64,000 bases of DNA. It comes from Clostridium ganghwense (GTDB taxonomy: Bacteria > Bacillota > Clostridia > Clostridiales > Clostridiaceae). This document shows, piece after piece, positions 26,742 through 36,155 of the stretch. The stretch's first letter is position 1, and each line of letters opens with the position of its first letter. The notes under the pieces were generated by a model. The model saw only the letters and a program-made list of their open reading frames with translations, did no database searches and was not told the origin of the DNA. The position numbers were made by a program, and so were the translations under genes. The DNA is taken from contig NZ_JAPQES010000001.1 in NCBI RefSeq assembly GCF_026735165.1, positions 1,116,001 through 1,180,000 of the forward strand, given 5' to 3'.

Positions 26742-27335
26742 TTACAATTCCAATGAAATCTTAAGCTTAGAATCCAAAATTCTCATAAATTCTTTATCTA
26801 CTGTTGCAATATGTCTACCTAATCTTACCTTAGAAACTACTTTTATCTGTTCAGCTAATATCGTTCCTGTAACTTGGTTTTTCTCTCCTTCTTCCAACCT
26901 ATAATCACTTTCTCTAAGTTCTATATGTACCGCAATCTTTTTAGGTCTATTAGATATAGGTGCAACTATGGTAGTAGGAGCATTTTTATTTCCTGTATCA
27001 TTTTGGATTATTATAACAGGCCTTATTTTATTTTCTTCTGATCCTATATTTTGACCAAGTTCGCATGTCCAAATTTCTCCTCTTCTTGGAGCAATCTTCT
27101 TGCTTTTTATTAAGTTATCATTCATTTTCATTTGCTCATTTACCCAAACAGTATAATTGTAGATGTTTTTAATATTATATGCTCTCTTTTTTATATTATC
27201 TATATTATTATTTTCTTCTATTTTTTTATTAATCAAATCTACATACGCCATTAACATATCTTCAATATTTTTTTTATTATTTTCTATAAAACTCTGCATC
27301 TCTTTATCATTCATACGCCTAATGTCGTTTTTCAT
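26742..27335 (-). CDS. MazF/PemK-like endoribonuclease toxin with N-terminal extension
   Basis: 197 residues from ATG 27335, after GGGGGA; an upstream start adds 14 residues without a site. The C-terminal 115 residues are MazF-like: RRGEIWTCELGQNIGSEENK, RPVIIIQND, TTIVAPISNRPKK and GTILAEQIKVVSKVRLG. Family members cut mRNA at short specific sequences. The first 80 residues are a charged helical region (MNDKEMQSFIENNKKNIEDM) with no match I recognise. No separate antitoxin is adjacent, so this extension may act as a built-in regulatory domain, or the antitoxin is elsewhere. Two tandem hairpins follow the stop. Confidence 0.82.
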   Translation of the reverse strand: MKNDIRRMNDKEMQSFIENNKKNIEDMLMAYVDLINKKIEENNNIDNIKKRAYNIKNIYNYTVWVNEQMKMNDNLIKSKKIAPRRGEIWTCELGQNIGSEENKIRPVIIIQNDTGNKNAPTTIVAPISNRPKKIAVHIELRESDYRLEEGEKNQVTGTILAEQIKVVSKVRLGRHIATVDKEFMRILDSKLKISLEL

Positions 27336-27425
27336 ATAATAATCCCCCTTTATTATATTATAGTAAATACCACCCACAACGCTATAATTAATAATTTAAA
27401 TTGTATAGCTTGCCCCAATATGATG

Positions 27426-27782
27426 CTATATATATTTCTTTAAAACTTCATACGAATACTCTATTATTTCCTGGCAAGATACACCTTTTTTCTTTAATTC
27501 CTTACAATTGAATGTACCATAATCTTCTTTTATCCTATTCATAATTTCTCTTGAAAGCTTTCTAGCTCCATTAGATTCTGCAGCTGATTCTCTACCTTTT
27601 ATAGCTCCTAAAGCCATAAGTGCACCTGTAATAGCTCCACACGTACTTCCTACAGTCATTCCTACTCCAAAAGGACTTGCTACTGATACTGGTATATTAA
27701 GATTTTTTTCTTCATTAACTGCTTTTATTATAGATTCTGCACAATTGTATCCTTCTTTATAAAACTCTACTGCTCTAGACAA
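27426..27782 (-). CDS. C_GCAxxG_C_C family putative redox protein
   Basis: 118 residues. The family cysteines are present: GYNCAES near the start, STCGAITGALMALG (the GCAxxG-type motif), FNCKEL and SCQEIIEY. The start is TTG 27782, nine bases after AGGAGG. The family is common in anaerobes and predicted to be redox active or cluster binding, with no defined reaction. It lies 22 bp after the CPBP protease gene on the same strand, so they may share a transcript. Confidence 0.8.
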   Translation of the reverse strand: MSRAVEFYKEGYNCAESIIKAVNEEKNLNIPVSVASPFGVGMTVGSTCGAITGALMALGAIKGRESAAESNGARKLSREIMNRIKEDYGTFNCKELKKKGVSCQEIIEYSYEVLKKYI

Positions 27783-27803
27783 ATTTTGTTCCTCCTAACT
27801 TAC

Positions 27804-28742
27804 TCATTTGTATATTGTAATTAATTGATTAGCTATAATGTAGATATATAGCCCAACTGTGACATATACTGGCCAGTTTATAACCTTAGTATTGTCTTTT
27901 TGCCCTTCTGTAACCCTTATTCCATCCCTTCCATGAATCGTAATTAACTTTTGCATTAACATTACAATAATTCCAATACAGATTATTGCTAAAGTTAAGT
28001 AAAATAAAACTAAATTTATTTGTTGACTAGTTGTAAAGGCTGATAACCCTGCATCTTGGGCAGTTTTAAGTTCTTCATTAGAAAATTTAAGAAAGTATGT
28101 ACTTAATTCTGCCAACAATAATTGTGTACCATTTATAGTAAAATGACATATCATAGATGAGAATATTGAACCAGTAATTCTAACTAAATACGCAAATACT
28201 ATTCCTAAAACAAATGCATATAAAAACTGATTTCCATCCATATGTATTATTCCAAAAAATAATCCTGTCATAACCGCAGCCTTTTTTATATCTATATTAT
28301 CATAACCTGCAAGTACAATTCCACGCATTGTTATTTCTTCACAGATAGCTGGAGTTAAAGCTACTATTGCAACCCTAATTATGAAAGGTATATTACTAAG
28401 AGCACTGACCACTTGACTAATTCTATTTGGAAAAATAAATTGAGTTATTAAGGATAAAAAAGTTGCTATTGGCATTGCTATAAGCCCTATAGAAATAACT
28501 ATAAATACTGTTTTTGCTCCTATTTTTTTAAACCTAAGAGTCTCTGTTACTGATTGCTTTGTTATGACAAAATATATTATTGTAGGTACTAGCAGTAAAA
28601 GTATTTGTGGTAGGACAAGATACAATGAAAGTGATAGTTTCATTTTCTTAAATATAACTACAAGTACGCTTCCACCAAGTGCATATAAGAATAATAGTAT
28701 CATTGCAAATAAATTTGAATAAAACACTCTTTTCTTACTCAC
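27804..28742 (-). CDS. CPBP-family intramembrane metalloprotease
   Basis: 312 residues with about eight membrane helices. The conserved active-site motifs are EEITMRG (EExxxR) near residue 143 and FFGIIHMDGNQ (FxxxH) near 172, followed by the VFAYLVRITGSIFSSMICH motif with the third histidine. The start is taken as GTG 28742, six bases after AGGAGG; a TTG one codon earlier is possible. Family roles include CAAX-type protein processing and bacteriocin self-immunity. No bacteriocin gene is nearby, so the role is unknown. The C-terminal helices after residue 230 are an extension beyond the core domain. Confidence 0.85.
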   Translation of the reverse strand: MSKKRVFYSNLFAMILLFLYALGGSVLVVIFKKMKLSLSLYLVLPQILLLLVPTIIYFVITKQSVTETLRFKKIGAKTVFIVISIGLIAMPIATFLSLITQFIFPNRISQVVSALSNIPFIIRVAIVALTPAICEEITMRGIVLAGYDNIDIKKAAVMTGLFFGIIHMDGNQFLYAFVLGIVFAYLVRITGSIFSSMICHFTINGTQLLLAELSTYFLKFSNEELKTAQDAGLSAFTTSQQINLVLFYLTLAIICIGIIVMLMQKLITIHGRDGIRVTEGQKDNTKVINWPVYVTVGLYIYIIANQLITIYK

Positions 28743-28810
28743 CAAATCCCTCCTCTCTTTATTATTCTGATTACTGCAAAAAATATATACTATAATATTA
28801 ACATAATAAA

Positions 28811-28859
28811 GGAAGAGATATAATATTACAACATAATTTTGTAATATTATATCTCTTCC
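28811..28859 (-). terminator. Terminator after the triple-amidase gene
   Basis: Perfect 19-bp stem (28811-28829 with 28841-28859) with an 11-nt loop, 43 bp past the 28902 stop. Confidence 0.75.
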
Positions 28860-28901
28860 TATTATCTTATTTTTTAATGCATTTTTACGTTTATTTTGTT
28901 T

Positions 28902-31478
28902 TTAACGAAGTGTTTTCATAATACCTCTAGCTATACCTTCTGCACACTTTTGTTGATATTCTGGGGAAGTTAATAATTTTTCTTTTTCAGGATTACTTAA
29001 GAATTCCAATTCAACAAGCACAGGTGGTGCTTTTGGATGTTTAACTACATATACTCCTCTTTCTTTTAATCCTCTATCATTGCCTCCTGTTGCGGCTACT
29101 ATCTCCTCTTGTATATTTCTAGCTAATTGTATTCCATCTGTTCTATTATTTCCATATAAAGTTTCTATTCCTGAAGTTGCAGGACTTCCATCTATACTAT
29201 TAGCATGTATAGATACAAAATAATCAGCATTTGCTTCATCTGATATTTGGCAGCGTTTTTTAAGTTCAGCCATTTTATTAGCTGGCCATGGAGTATTGTC
29301 ACTAGTTCTTGTATACACAACATTTATTCCATTTCTAACAAGAATGTCTCCAAGCTTTAAAGATACTTCTAATGCCACATCTTTTTCTAGAGTCCCATTA
29401 GGTCCTACAGCTCCTGAATCATATCCTCCGTGTCCTGGATCTATACAAATTGTATAATCCATTGCCCCTCTAGAAGAAACCACTATATTTATATTTACTG
29501 GTTTATTATAATTTTTAACTCTTCCTTGAATCGTATAAATTCCCGGTTCGCTTGTATCTATACTATTAACTGTCCAAATAACATTAACTGGTACTATCTT
29601 ATTTTGACTATTAACAGCATTTATTCTAGTAGGTAACAAATAATTCTCCCCTTGAGTTAAATTAACCATAATATCTTTTACTGAAACAATTGTATAATCA
29701 TCGTTATCAGAATCATTTAAAATGCTATCAGCTATACCTTTTGCAATTTTATCTTGATATTGTGAACTATTAAGTAATTTTTCCTCTTTAGCATTTGATA
29801 TAAATCCAGTATATGCTACTATACCTACCCCATCAAATTGTTCTAAAAGATTCAGGTTCTTTCCTTGTGCCTCTTTTGTACCCCTGCTTCTTGCACTAGT
29901 ATTAAAAATTATATTTTTTTGAATATTTTCAGCTAAACTCTTACTCATAGTATCACTTGATAAATAGTAAGTTTCTATTCCCTCAGAGGCTGGGTTAGAA
30001 TAATAATTAGAACGTATACTTACAAGTAATTCTGATTTTGAATCATTTGCTATTTTAACCCTTTCGTCAATATTATCATCTTCATTCCAAGAAACTGAAT
30101 CAGTTTTTCTTGTATAAGTTACCTTTATTCCATTCTTCTCAAGTATCTTTCCAAGTTTTAAAGCAATAGCTAAATTTATATCTTTGTCTTTAACTCCAGT
30201 AGGTCCTATTAATCCTTTAAGATTTGATGCACTAGCAGCATCAATACAAACCTTATTAATTTTAGATATATCAGGATTTGTTGATGAATTTACTATTACT
30301 TTCAAATTAACAGTTTCATCATATCCACTAACAGTTCCTTTATAGTAATATGTTCCGATTTTAGATGTATCAACATATGACTTGTTCCATTTCACACTAA
30401 CATTCTTTTCAGTATTATCACTCATAACAGCCCTAAGATTTACTGGCAAGGTATAATTTTCTCCTTTATATAAAAGAACTGTTATGTCTTTAATATCTTT
30501 TATATATGTTTTTCTCTTTACATCTAAATACTTTAATACAGCACTTGAAATAGCATTTGCACTATTCTTTTTAAATTCTTCACTATTCATTATTTTTTCT
30601 TCTGTAGGATTAGTTATAAATCCTAAATCTACATAAACTCCAGTAGCATTTACAGTACTTAAAGTCTTATATGTACTTTCTTTTATTCCTCTATTAGGAA
30701 GTGATGTTTTATTTGCCAATTCATTCTGAACATATGAAGCTAACTTTTTAGATTCAGAATTAGCCTTTAAATAGTAAGTTTCTAAGCCTGTTGCAGTTGA
30801 CCCTGCCGAATTGCAGTGTACACTTACAAGCACATCAGCCTTACCATCATTAACTATCTTACTTCTAGCACTTATGCTGTCTTTACTACTCCATGAAACC
30901 ATATCACTTTTTCTTGTATAAATAACCTTAACACCATTATTTTCTAAAATCTTACCCGCTTTTAATACAACATCTAAATTTATATCTTTTCCTTTAACCC
31001 CTGAAGGGCCAACTTCTGCTCCTACATCATTTCCTGCACGTCCAGCATCTAATGCTACTATATATCCATTTTGTCCTATAGGCTTGTCCGATTTAACTTT
31101 TGTTGTAAAAATCATCCTACTAGCTTTAGACATTTTACTGCCTTTTTTTGATTTAATTCCCTCTTTAACTATTAAAGTATAAGTTTTCCCATACTCATAT
31201 CCATTTACAGCGGAAACTAATACCGACCTACTATCTTTATAGTCAATTTTTATATTTACCTTAGAATTTTTATCATCTAAAATTACTATATTATCTTTTC
31301 CATTAATAGAATTCCGATCTAATTCGTGATTAAACTTAATAGTCCATACTCTGTCAACATCTATATTAATTTTCTTGTCCATTTCAAAATATGTACCAGC
31401 AAATACATTTGGAGGCATACTTACCCCAATGAATAACATCAAAATCATAAATATTCCAATTCTTCTTATAATCCTCAA
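28902..31478 (-). CDS. Secreted protein with three N-acetylmuramoyl-L-alanine amidase (Amidase_3) domains, two degenerate
   Basis: 858 residues. A signal peptide (IFMILMLFIGVSMPPNVFA) and a Big_5-like domain (about 35-125) precede three Amidase_3 domains near 137-330, 405-600 and 670-858, with Ig-like linkers between them. The third has the zinc and catalytic set: IDPGHGGYDSGAVGPNG, FVSIHANSIDG and VLVELEFLSNPE. In the first, the DPGHGG His is Arg (LDAGRAGND) and the catalytic Glu region reads VYVDLGFITN, though LVSVHCNS keeps its His. The second has lost both His (IDAASASN, LVSIRSN) and the Glu (VAYTGFISN). It should cleave cell-wall peptide stems with the last domain while the others bind. 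The start is TTG after GGAGGGGGAG. Confidence 0.9.
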   Translation of the reverse strand: MRIIRRIGIFMILMLFIGVSMPPNVFAGTYFEMDKKINIDVDRVWTIKFNHELDRNSINGKDNIVILDDKNSKVNIKIDYKDSRSVLVSAVNGYEYGKTYTLIVKEGIKSKKGSKMSKASRMIFTTKVKSDKPIGQNGYIVALDAGRAGNDVGAEVGPSGVKGKDINLDVVLKAGKILENNGVKVIYTRKSDMVSWSSKDSISARSKIVNDGKADVLVSVHCNSAGSTATGLETYYLKANSESKKLASYVQNELANKTSLPNRGIKESTYKTLSTVNATGVYVDLGFITNPTEEKIMNSEEFKKNSANAISSAVLKYLDVKRKTYIKDIKDITVLLYKGENYTLPVNLRAVMSDNTEKNVSVKWNKSYVDTSKIGTYYYKGTVSGYDETVNLKVIVNSSTNPDISKINKVCIDAASASNLKGLIGPTGVKDKDINLAIALKLGKILEKNGIKVTYTRKTDSVSWNEDDNIDERVKIANDSKSELLVSIRSNYYSNPASEGIETYYLSSDTMSKSLAENIQKNIIFNTSARSRGTKEAQGKNLNLLEQFDGVGIVAYTGFISNAKEEKLLNSSQYQDKIAKGIADSILNDSDNDDYTIVSVKDIMVNLTQGENYLLPTRINAVNSQNKIVPVNVIWTVNSIDTSEPGIYTIQGRVKNYNKPVNINIVVSSRGAMDYTICIDPGHGGYDSGAVGPNGTLEKDVALEVSLKLGDILVRNGINVVYTRTSDNTPWPANKMAELKKRCQISDEANADYFVSIHANSIDGSPATSGIETLYGNNRTDGIQLARNIQEEIVAATGGNDRGLKERGVYVVKHPKAPPVLVELEFLSNPEKEKLLTSPEYQQKCAEGIARGIMKTLR

Positions 31479-31844
31479 TTTTCTCCCCCTCCAAATTCAA
31501 CATATCACTTATATTTTATTTTACATAGATACATAATGCAACAATATTAGTATACTTTTTGAGTATTATTAAATATTATTTTAAAACCATATATCATGCT
31601 TATCTATAACTACGAAAAGATATACTAATTGTTCGATTATTTATAAAAATTTTAACTTATTTATATATTTTATTTTTATTTCCATAAACTACTCATATAT
31701 CCTTTATCAGTATATCACATGCATTATAACATGTTATAAACTAATAGTGATAACAAAAAAGTTAATAAAATGTTAATAATTCTAATTTATGTATAGATTA
31801 TAGGTTATACTATATAATATTCTTTAAGAAAGGAAGTGTATTAT
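31479..31844. other. Divergent intergenic region
   Basis: About 365 bp between the divergent amidase and MBL-fold genes, very AT-rich. It must hold two promoters. No small ORF with a ribosome site, no stable hairpin with a T-run and no recognised riboswitch were seen. Confidence 0.5.
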
Positions 31845-32492
31845 ATGGAGATCACTTGGCTAGGTCATGCATCTTTTTTAATTAAAGATTCCAAAGGAAG
31901 AAAACTCTTAACAGATCCCTTTGATAAATCAGTAGGATATGAAACTTTTAGTGAAGAAGTAGATTTGGTATCTATAAGTCATCATCACTTTGATCATGAT
32001 TATATAGAAGAACTTAACGGAAAACCAGAAATTATAGATAAAGTGGGATTATTCTACTTATGTGATATTCCAATTGAAGGAATTCCTTCTTATCATGATG
32101 ACTCAAAGGGAGCTAAACGCGGAGAAAATATTATTTTTACTTTTAAAATAGATGGTTATAAAATTTGCCATCTAGGAGATTTAGGGCATGAGCTTTTACA
32201 AGAACATATAGAAAAAATAGGTGATGTGGATGTTTTACTTATTCCAGTAGGTGGAAATTATACTATAGACGGAAAGGAAGCAGCTAATATAGCTAAAACA
32301 ATAAATAGCCGTATAATTATACCAATGCACTATAAAACACCCAGCTTATCGTTTCCTCTTGATGGAGTTGAAACCTTTATTACATGTATGCAAAATGGCG
32401 AAAGAATAAATAATTGTACCCTCAAATTAGAAGGCGAAATCAAAGGTAGAAATAATGTTAAAATTTTAGAACCAAAAAATGCAAAAGAATAA
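31845..32492 (+). CDS. MBL-fold metal-dependent hydrolase (UlaG-like)
   Basis: 215 residues from ATG 31845, with AAGGAAG upstream. It opens ITWLGHASFLI, followed by LLTDPFDKSVGY and the metal motif SISHHHFDHDYI (HxHxDH type), GYKICHLGDLGH and IIIPMHYKTPS for the later ligands. This layout fits the UlaG-like beta-lactamase-fold hydrolases, often annotated L-ascorbate-6-P lactonase-like, whose true substrates are mostly unknown. It is monocistronic and convergent with nrdG; the stop codon lies inside the shared terminator hairpin. Confidence 0.88.
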   Translation: MEITWLGHASFLIKDSKGRKLLTDPFDKSVGYETFSEEVDLVSISHHHFDHDYIEELNGKPEIIDKVGLFYLCDIPIEGIPSYHDDSKGAKRGENIIFTFKIDGYKICHLGDLGHELLQEHIEKIGDVDVLLIPVGGNYTIDGKEAANIAKTINSRIIIPMHYKTPSLSFPLDGVETFITCMQNGERINNCTLKLEGEIKGRNNVKILEPKNAKE

Positions 32493-32516
32493 TGTTGCAT
32501 CGCAACATTATTCTTT
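32484..32516. terminator. Shared terminator of the MBL-fold gene and nrdG
   Basis: Perfect 15-bp stem aaagaataatgttgc / gcaacattattcttt around an atc loop. It includes the stop of the MBL gene and the last codons of nrdG. The gttgcatcgcaac core resembles the end of the repeat element copies. Confidence 0.7.
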
Positions 32517-33011
32517 ATTAATCTCAATTATATTATTAGAATTCACACTTTCTTTTACATCTATAACTCTTTGATTCTTAGAACCTGCATACTTACAAGA
32601 ACCTTCTGTTAAATCTTTTTGAAATTTTCCATCCACAAGAACATCTATATATTTTAAAAGTTCTAACTTATGCTCATCGCCACTTTGTAAAATTTGCTCA
32701 AATGTATATCCTGTATAGCACCAAAGATTTAACCCTTCATCCCTTACTTTTTTTGCTAATGTAGCAAGTTGTTTTGCTTGCTCAAAAGGCTCTCCACCTG
32801 AAAAAGTTACTCCATTTATTAGAGGAACGTTGTGCTTAATTCTCTCTAATATATCATCTACTTCTACTCTCTCTCCGTAATCAAAGGCCTGCATAGCTTT
32901 ATTGTGACATCCCTCACAATTGTGTTTGCAGCCTGAAAGAAACAAAGCACTCCTTAATCCTTTTCCGTTTACCGTTGAATTATCTAGAAAACCTGCAACC
33001 TGCAGTTTCAT
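32508..33011 (-). CDS. nrdG: Anaerobic ribonucleoside-triphosphate reductase activating protein
   Basis: 167 residues. The radical-SAM cluster motif is SGCKHNCEGCHN, and GVTFSGGEPFEQ is the SAM-contacting stretch. NrdG uses a 4Fe-4S cluster and S-adenosylmethionine to create the glycyl radical of NrdD. It follows nrdD by 8 bp on the same strand, the usual operon. The last codons overlap the convergent terminator hairpin. Confidence 0.95.
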   Translation of the reverse strand: MKLQVAGFLDNSTVNGKGLRSALFLSGCKHNCEGCHNKAMQAFDYGERVEVDDILERIKHNVPLINGVTFSGGEPFEQAKQLATLAKKVRDEGLNLWCYTGYTFEQILQSGDEHKLELLKYIDVLVDGKFQKDLTEGSCKYAGSKNQRVIDVKESVNSNNIIEINKE

Positions 33012-33019
33012 AATATCAC

Positions 33020-35140
33020 CTACAACTTATAAGTATTAATATGTTTTTCATCATTGTGTGAAGTTCTATCCTTACGTTCAGCTACTTTTCCTGATCCAAA
33101 TCTTTCATCTAATGAAAGATATCCTGTAACTCTTGAAATTCCTTGTATATCTTTACTTCCACATTTAGGACAACTATGTTCTGAAGCTTCAATTCTTTCA
33201 CCACATTTTCTGCAGTATTTCATATGGAAATTAATACCTATATAACTTATATTAGTACTCTTATATGAATAATCAATTATTGCTTTAACAGATTCAGGAT
33301 CTGGATAACCGTCCATTTCAATATAAGTTATATGTCCACCATTACATATTTTATGAAAAGGTGCTTCTATATCTATTTTATCTTTTATAGATAGTTTATA
33401 TCCTACTGGAACATGATAACTATTAGTATAATAATCTTTGTCTGTAACACCTTTTATTTGACCAAAAACATTTTGATCTTGAAGTATAAACTTACCTGAA
33501 AGACCTTCTGCCGGAGTTGCATAACAAGACCAATTTAATCTATCTATTTCTTTGTATTTGTCGCAGAACTCTCTTATATGTGAAACTATTTTAATTCCTA
33601 ATTCATAAGCTTCCTTACTTTCTCCATGATGCTTACCTATTAAAGCATTTAGAGTTTCTGCAAGTCCTATAAATCCTATTCCCCAAGTACCTTGTTTTAA
33701 AATAGGCTCTATAGAATCATCAGGATTTAAATTTTCAGAACCACGCATTAAATGTTCCCCTGCTACAAAAGGTAAATCTTTAACCTTTAATTTTTTTAAT
33801 ATATCATATCTATGTAATAAAGATTCTCTTGCTAATTCAAGTCTATTATCTAAAAGTGAAAAGAATTTATCTACATTTTCTTTAGCTAATATTCCAACAC
33901 GAGGTAAATTAATTGTAGTAGGAGCTATATTTCCACGTGCTCCTGGACCTGCTTCTCCATTTATGTTTGACATTATATATGTTCTACATCCCATAGTAGC
34001 AGCTACGATACCTTGATCATAATATTCTTTATTAAAATCCGCATCTAAATTCATAAACATTGGATTCATTCTTTTACTTGCAACTTTGCATGCAAGTTCA
34101 TACAAATAATAATATGGGTCGTTAGGCTCTCTATTTACCCCTTCTTTAACTCTAAATATTATATTAGGGAATATAGGCTGTTCTCCTTTTCCCAAGCCTT
34201 TTTCATATTCTTCCAAGAAAACTTTGCAAACCATAGCCGCATCTTCACTTCTTGGAATTCCTAAATTAATAGAACTAAAAGGCACCTGACTTCCTGCTCT
34301 AGAATGCATAGTATTTAAGTTATATACAATACCCTGCATAGATTGATGAACGATTCTATTTAGTTTCTTTTCCGCTATCTTTTCAATATCAGTACCTGTA
34401 TTACCAAATTCTTCTTTGTATTCACTTAATATCTCTTGTCTTGTCATATCAACAAAAGGTGCCATATCATTATCAAAATCCACATGTGATTGTCCACCGA
34501 ACATGTCATTTTGCGTGCTTTGTAATAATATACAGGATAACTCTGCTGCAGATTCTATTCTTTTAGCTGGAAGGATTGTTCCATAACCTGTATTAAATCC
34601 TTTGCTTAATATTTTTCCCGTTTCAATATTTAAACAGTTTGTAGTTAAATTGTAGCTATCTAAATCATGATAATATATGTCTCCATTTTCATGTGCTTTA
34701 GCTAAATGTTTAGGCATCATAGTTAAATTATGCCATTTATTTGACTCACTTGCTATTCTAAGTAATTTAGAACTGAAGTTATTTCCAACATTGGCATTAT
34801 CTCTATCTGTTTCAATTCCTATACTCTTAATACTCTTCATTAAATCTGATTTTATTTCTCTAATTTTTGTTCTTTCTTTTCTATAATTTGAATAAGCTAT
34901 ACCTATAGGTTTATGTCCATTTTGTAACAAAATATCTTCAACAATATTTTGAATTTCTTCTACTGTTACTTTTTCATATCCTTTGTTTTCAATATGCTCT
35001 ATAACTCTTTGAGTAAGTTCAATAGCTTCACTTTCTTTTAAGTTAAAAGCTATTTCCTCAGCCGACCCTTTAATAGCATTAGTAATATTGATAGAATCAA
35101 ATTGTACTTCTCTACCGTCTCTTTTCACTACATATAGCAT
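33020..35140 (-). CDS. nrdD: Anaerobic ribonucleoside-triphosphate reductase (class III)
   Basis: 706 residues. It begins with an ATP-cone (MLYVVKRDGREVQFDSINIT, residues 1-95) for allosteric control. The body contains the ten-stranded barrel signatures NTGYGTILPAKRIES, CRTYIMSNINGEAGPGARGN and GTWGIGFIGLAETLNALIG. A C-terminal zinc site CRKCGE...CPKCGS is followed by the glycyl-radical loop (VTGYLSLDERFGSGK). It makes deoxynucleotides for DNA synthesis without oxygen. GGTTGGAGG precedes the ATG. The promoter carries an NrdR-box-like site, so repression by NrdR is likely. Confidence 0.97.
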   Translation of the reverse strand: MLYVVKRDGREVQFDSINITNAIKGSAEEIAFNLKESEAIELTQRVIEHIENKGYEKVTVEEIQNIVEDILLQNGHKPIGIAYSNYRKERTKIREIKSDLMKSIKSIGIETDRDNANVGNNFSSKLLRIASESNKWHNLTMMPKHLAKAHENGDIYYHDLDSYNLTTNCLNIETGKILSKGFNTGYGTILPAKRIESAAELSCILLQSTQNDMFGGQSHVDFDNDMAPFVDMTRQEILSEYKEEFGNTGTDIEKIAEKKLNRIVHQSMQGIVYNLNTMHSRAGSQVPFSSINLGIPRSEDAAMVCKVFLEEYEKGLGKGEQPIFPNIIFRVKEGVNREPNDPYYYLYELACKVASKRMNPMFMNLDADFNKEYYDQGIVAATMGCRTYIMSNINGEAGPGARGNIAPTTINLPRVGILAKENVDKFFSLLDNRLELARESLLHRYDILKKLKVKDLPFVAGEHLMRGSENLNPDDSIEPILKQGTWGIGFIGLAETLNALIGKHHGESKEAYELGIKIVSHIREFCDKYKEIDRLNWSCYATPAEGLSGKFILQDQNVFGQIKGVTDKDYYTNSYHVPVGYKLSIKDKIDIEAPFHKICNGGHITYIEMDGYPDPESVKAIIDYSYKSTNISYIGINFHMKYCRKCGERIEASEHSCPKCGSKDIQGISRVTGYLSLDERFGSGKVAERKDRTSHNDEKHINTYKL

Positions 35141-35155
35141 TCACTTTACCTCCAA

Positions 35156-35206
35156 CCACAACATATTGTACTGCGTTATTATACCCCACCAAAAAATTTA
35201 TATCAA
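35156..35206 (-). promoter_or_regulatory. nrdDG promoter with NrdR-box-like site
   Basis: Minus-strand TTGATA (35201-35206), 17-bp spacer and TATAAT (35178-35183). Just downstream, GTACAATATGTTGTGG (35156-35171) matches most positions of the NrdR-box pattern (centre CAATATGTTG). A repressor there would block the start of transcription. Confidence 0.65.
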
Positions 35207-35435
35207 TTTTCAAATAAACTATATAAAATTAATACACTGTGTTTGGTTTATTTAACTTCTTTTTCTTACGTTTTTTATACCTATAGTAATGTTGACATGA
35301 ATAACTTCAATTTCTAATTAATGCACTAATTTTCTAATAATTCTTATTAATTTATAGAAAATTAAACAATTAATCATTAATATTTCATATAATGAATAAA
35401 TTGTTATTATAAGTGTTCTAAATGGAGGTATATTA

Positions 35436-35948
35436 ATGAGTTATACAACAGACAGGCAGCCCCAAGGACTTCCCTATTGTTTTACAAACAAGTTACGTGA
35501 AGCAATGATAGCGGAATTAATTGCTATAAACGACTATGCTTATCACATATCCCGCTCAGACATCAAAGATATAAATGAAGTGCTATATCACATTATGGAA
35601 GATGAAAAAAGACACTATGGGATGTTTTTGAAGTTACTTAGAAAATATGACCCTGTACAATATTCTAGATATATTGAAGCAAAAGAACATGTAGAATTAA
35701 ATAAGAATGCTAAACATATCAACATACGAGAAAAACATTCTGAGGATTCTTTACTAAATTTTATAAGGCTTGATATAAAAGGTGAATTAGAAGCTATAAT
35801 TTTGTATGAACAACATCTCATTGAAATACCACATAAAGACATAAAACAAACTTTTATTGATGTTATTGCTGATGAGAAAGAACATGTAGAAGAATTGACC
35901 TTAGTACTTATGCATTATGATAAGGATAAATATGGACCTATAGAATAA
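35436..35948 (+). CDS. Ferritin-like/rubrerythrin-like diiron protein
   Basis: 170 residues forming a four-helix bundle. Two sets of metal ligands are visible: REAMIAELIAIND with MEDEKRHYGM, and KGELEAIILYEQH with ADEKEHVEEL. That is the E...ExxH pattern repeated, as in ferritin-like and rubrerythrin cores. There is no C-terminal rubredoxin domain. Family members handle peroxide or store iron. A clear GGAGG site precedes the ATG. The stop codon is followed within a few bases by repeat copy B. Confidence 0.85.
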   Translation: MSYTTDRQPQGLPYCFTNKLREAMIAELIAINDYAYHISRSDIKDINEVLYHIMEDEKRHYGMFLKLLRKYDPVQYSRYIEAKEHVELNKNAKHINIREKHSEDSLLNFIRLDIKGELEAIILYEQHLIEIPHKDIKQTFIDVIADEKEHVEELTLVLMHYDKDKYGPIE

Positions 35949-35952
35949 TTTC

Positions 35953-36152
35953 GGGACGCAATTTTAGTCTAGTAACCAGTAGCCAGATACCAGTAAAGGA
36001 AGTTTTGCTAAAGCAAAACCTAAACTTAAATAAAAAAAGAGTAAGAACATAGATATTTTCTATATTCTTATTCTCTTTTATGTTTATTTTTATTTAATTT
36101 CTTTAATTTTCCTTATGGCCACTGGTCACTGGTTACTGAATATTGCTTCGCA
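35953..36152. repeat. MITE-like intergenic repeat, copy B
   Basis: About 200 bp, inverted relative to copy A (13281-13502). It shares agtaaccagtagccag, the ttttgct-aaagcaaaac stem, the central hairpin (gagtaagaacatagat / ctatattcttattctc) and the gcttcgc end. A 12-bp direct repeat ttttagtctagt occurs at 35962-35973 and 36154-36165. It fills the gap between two convergent genes and touches the sleC stop. Confidence 0.75.
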
Positions 36153-36155
36153 CTT

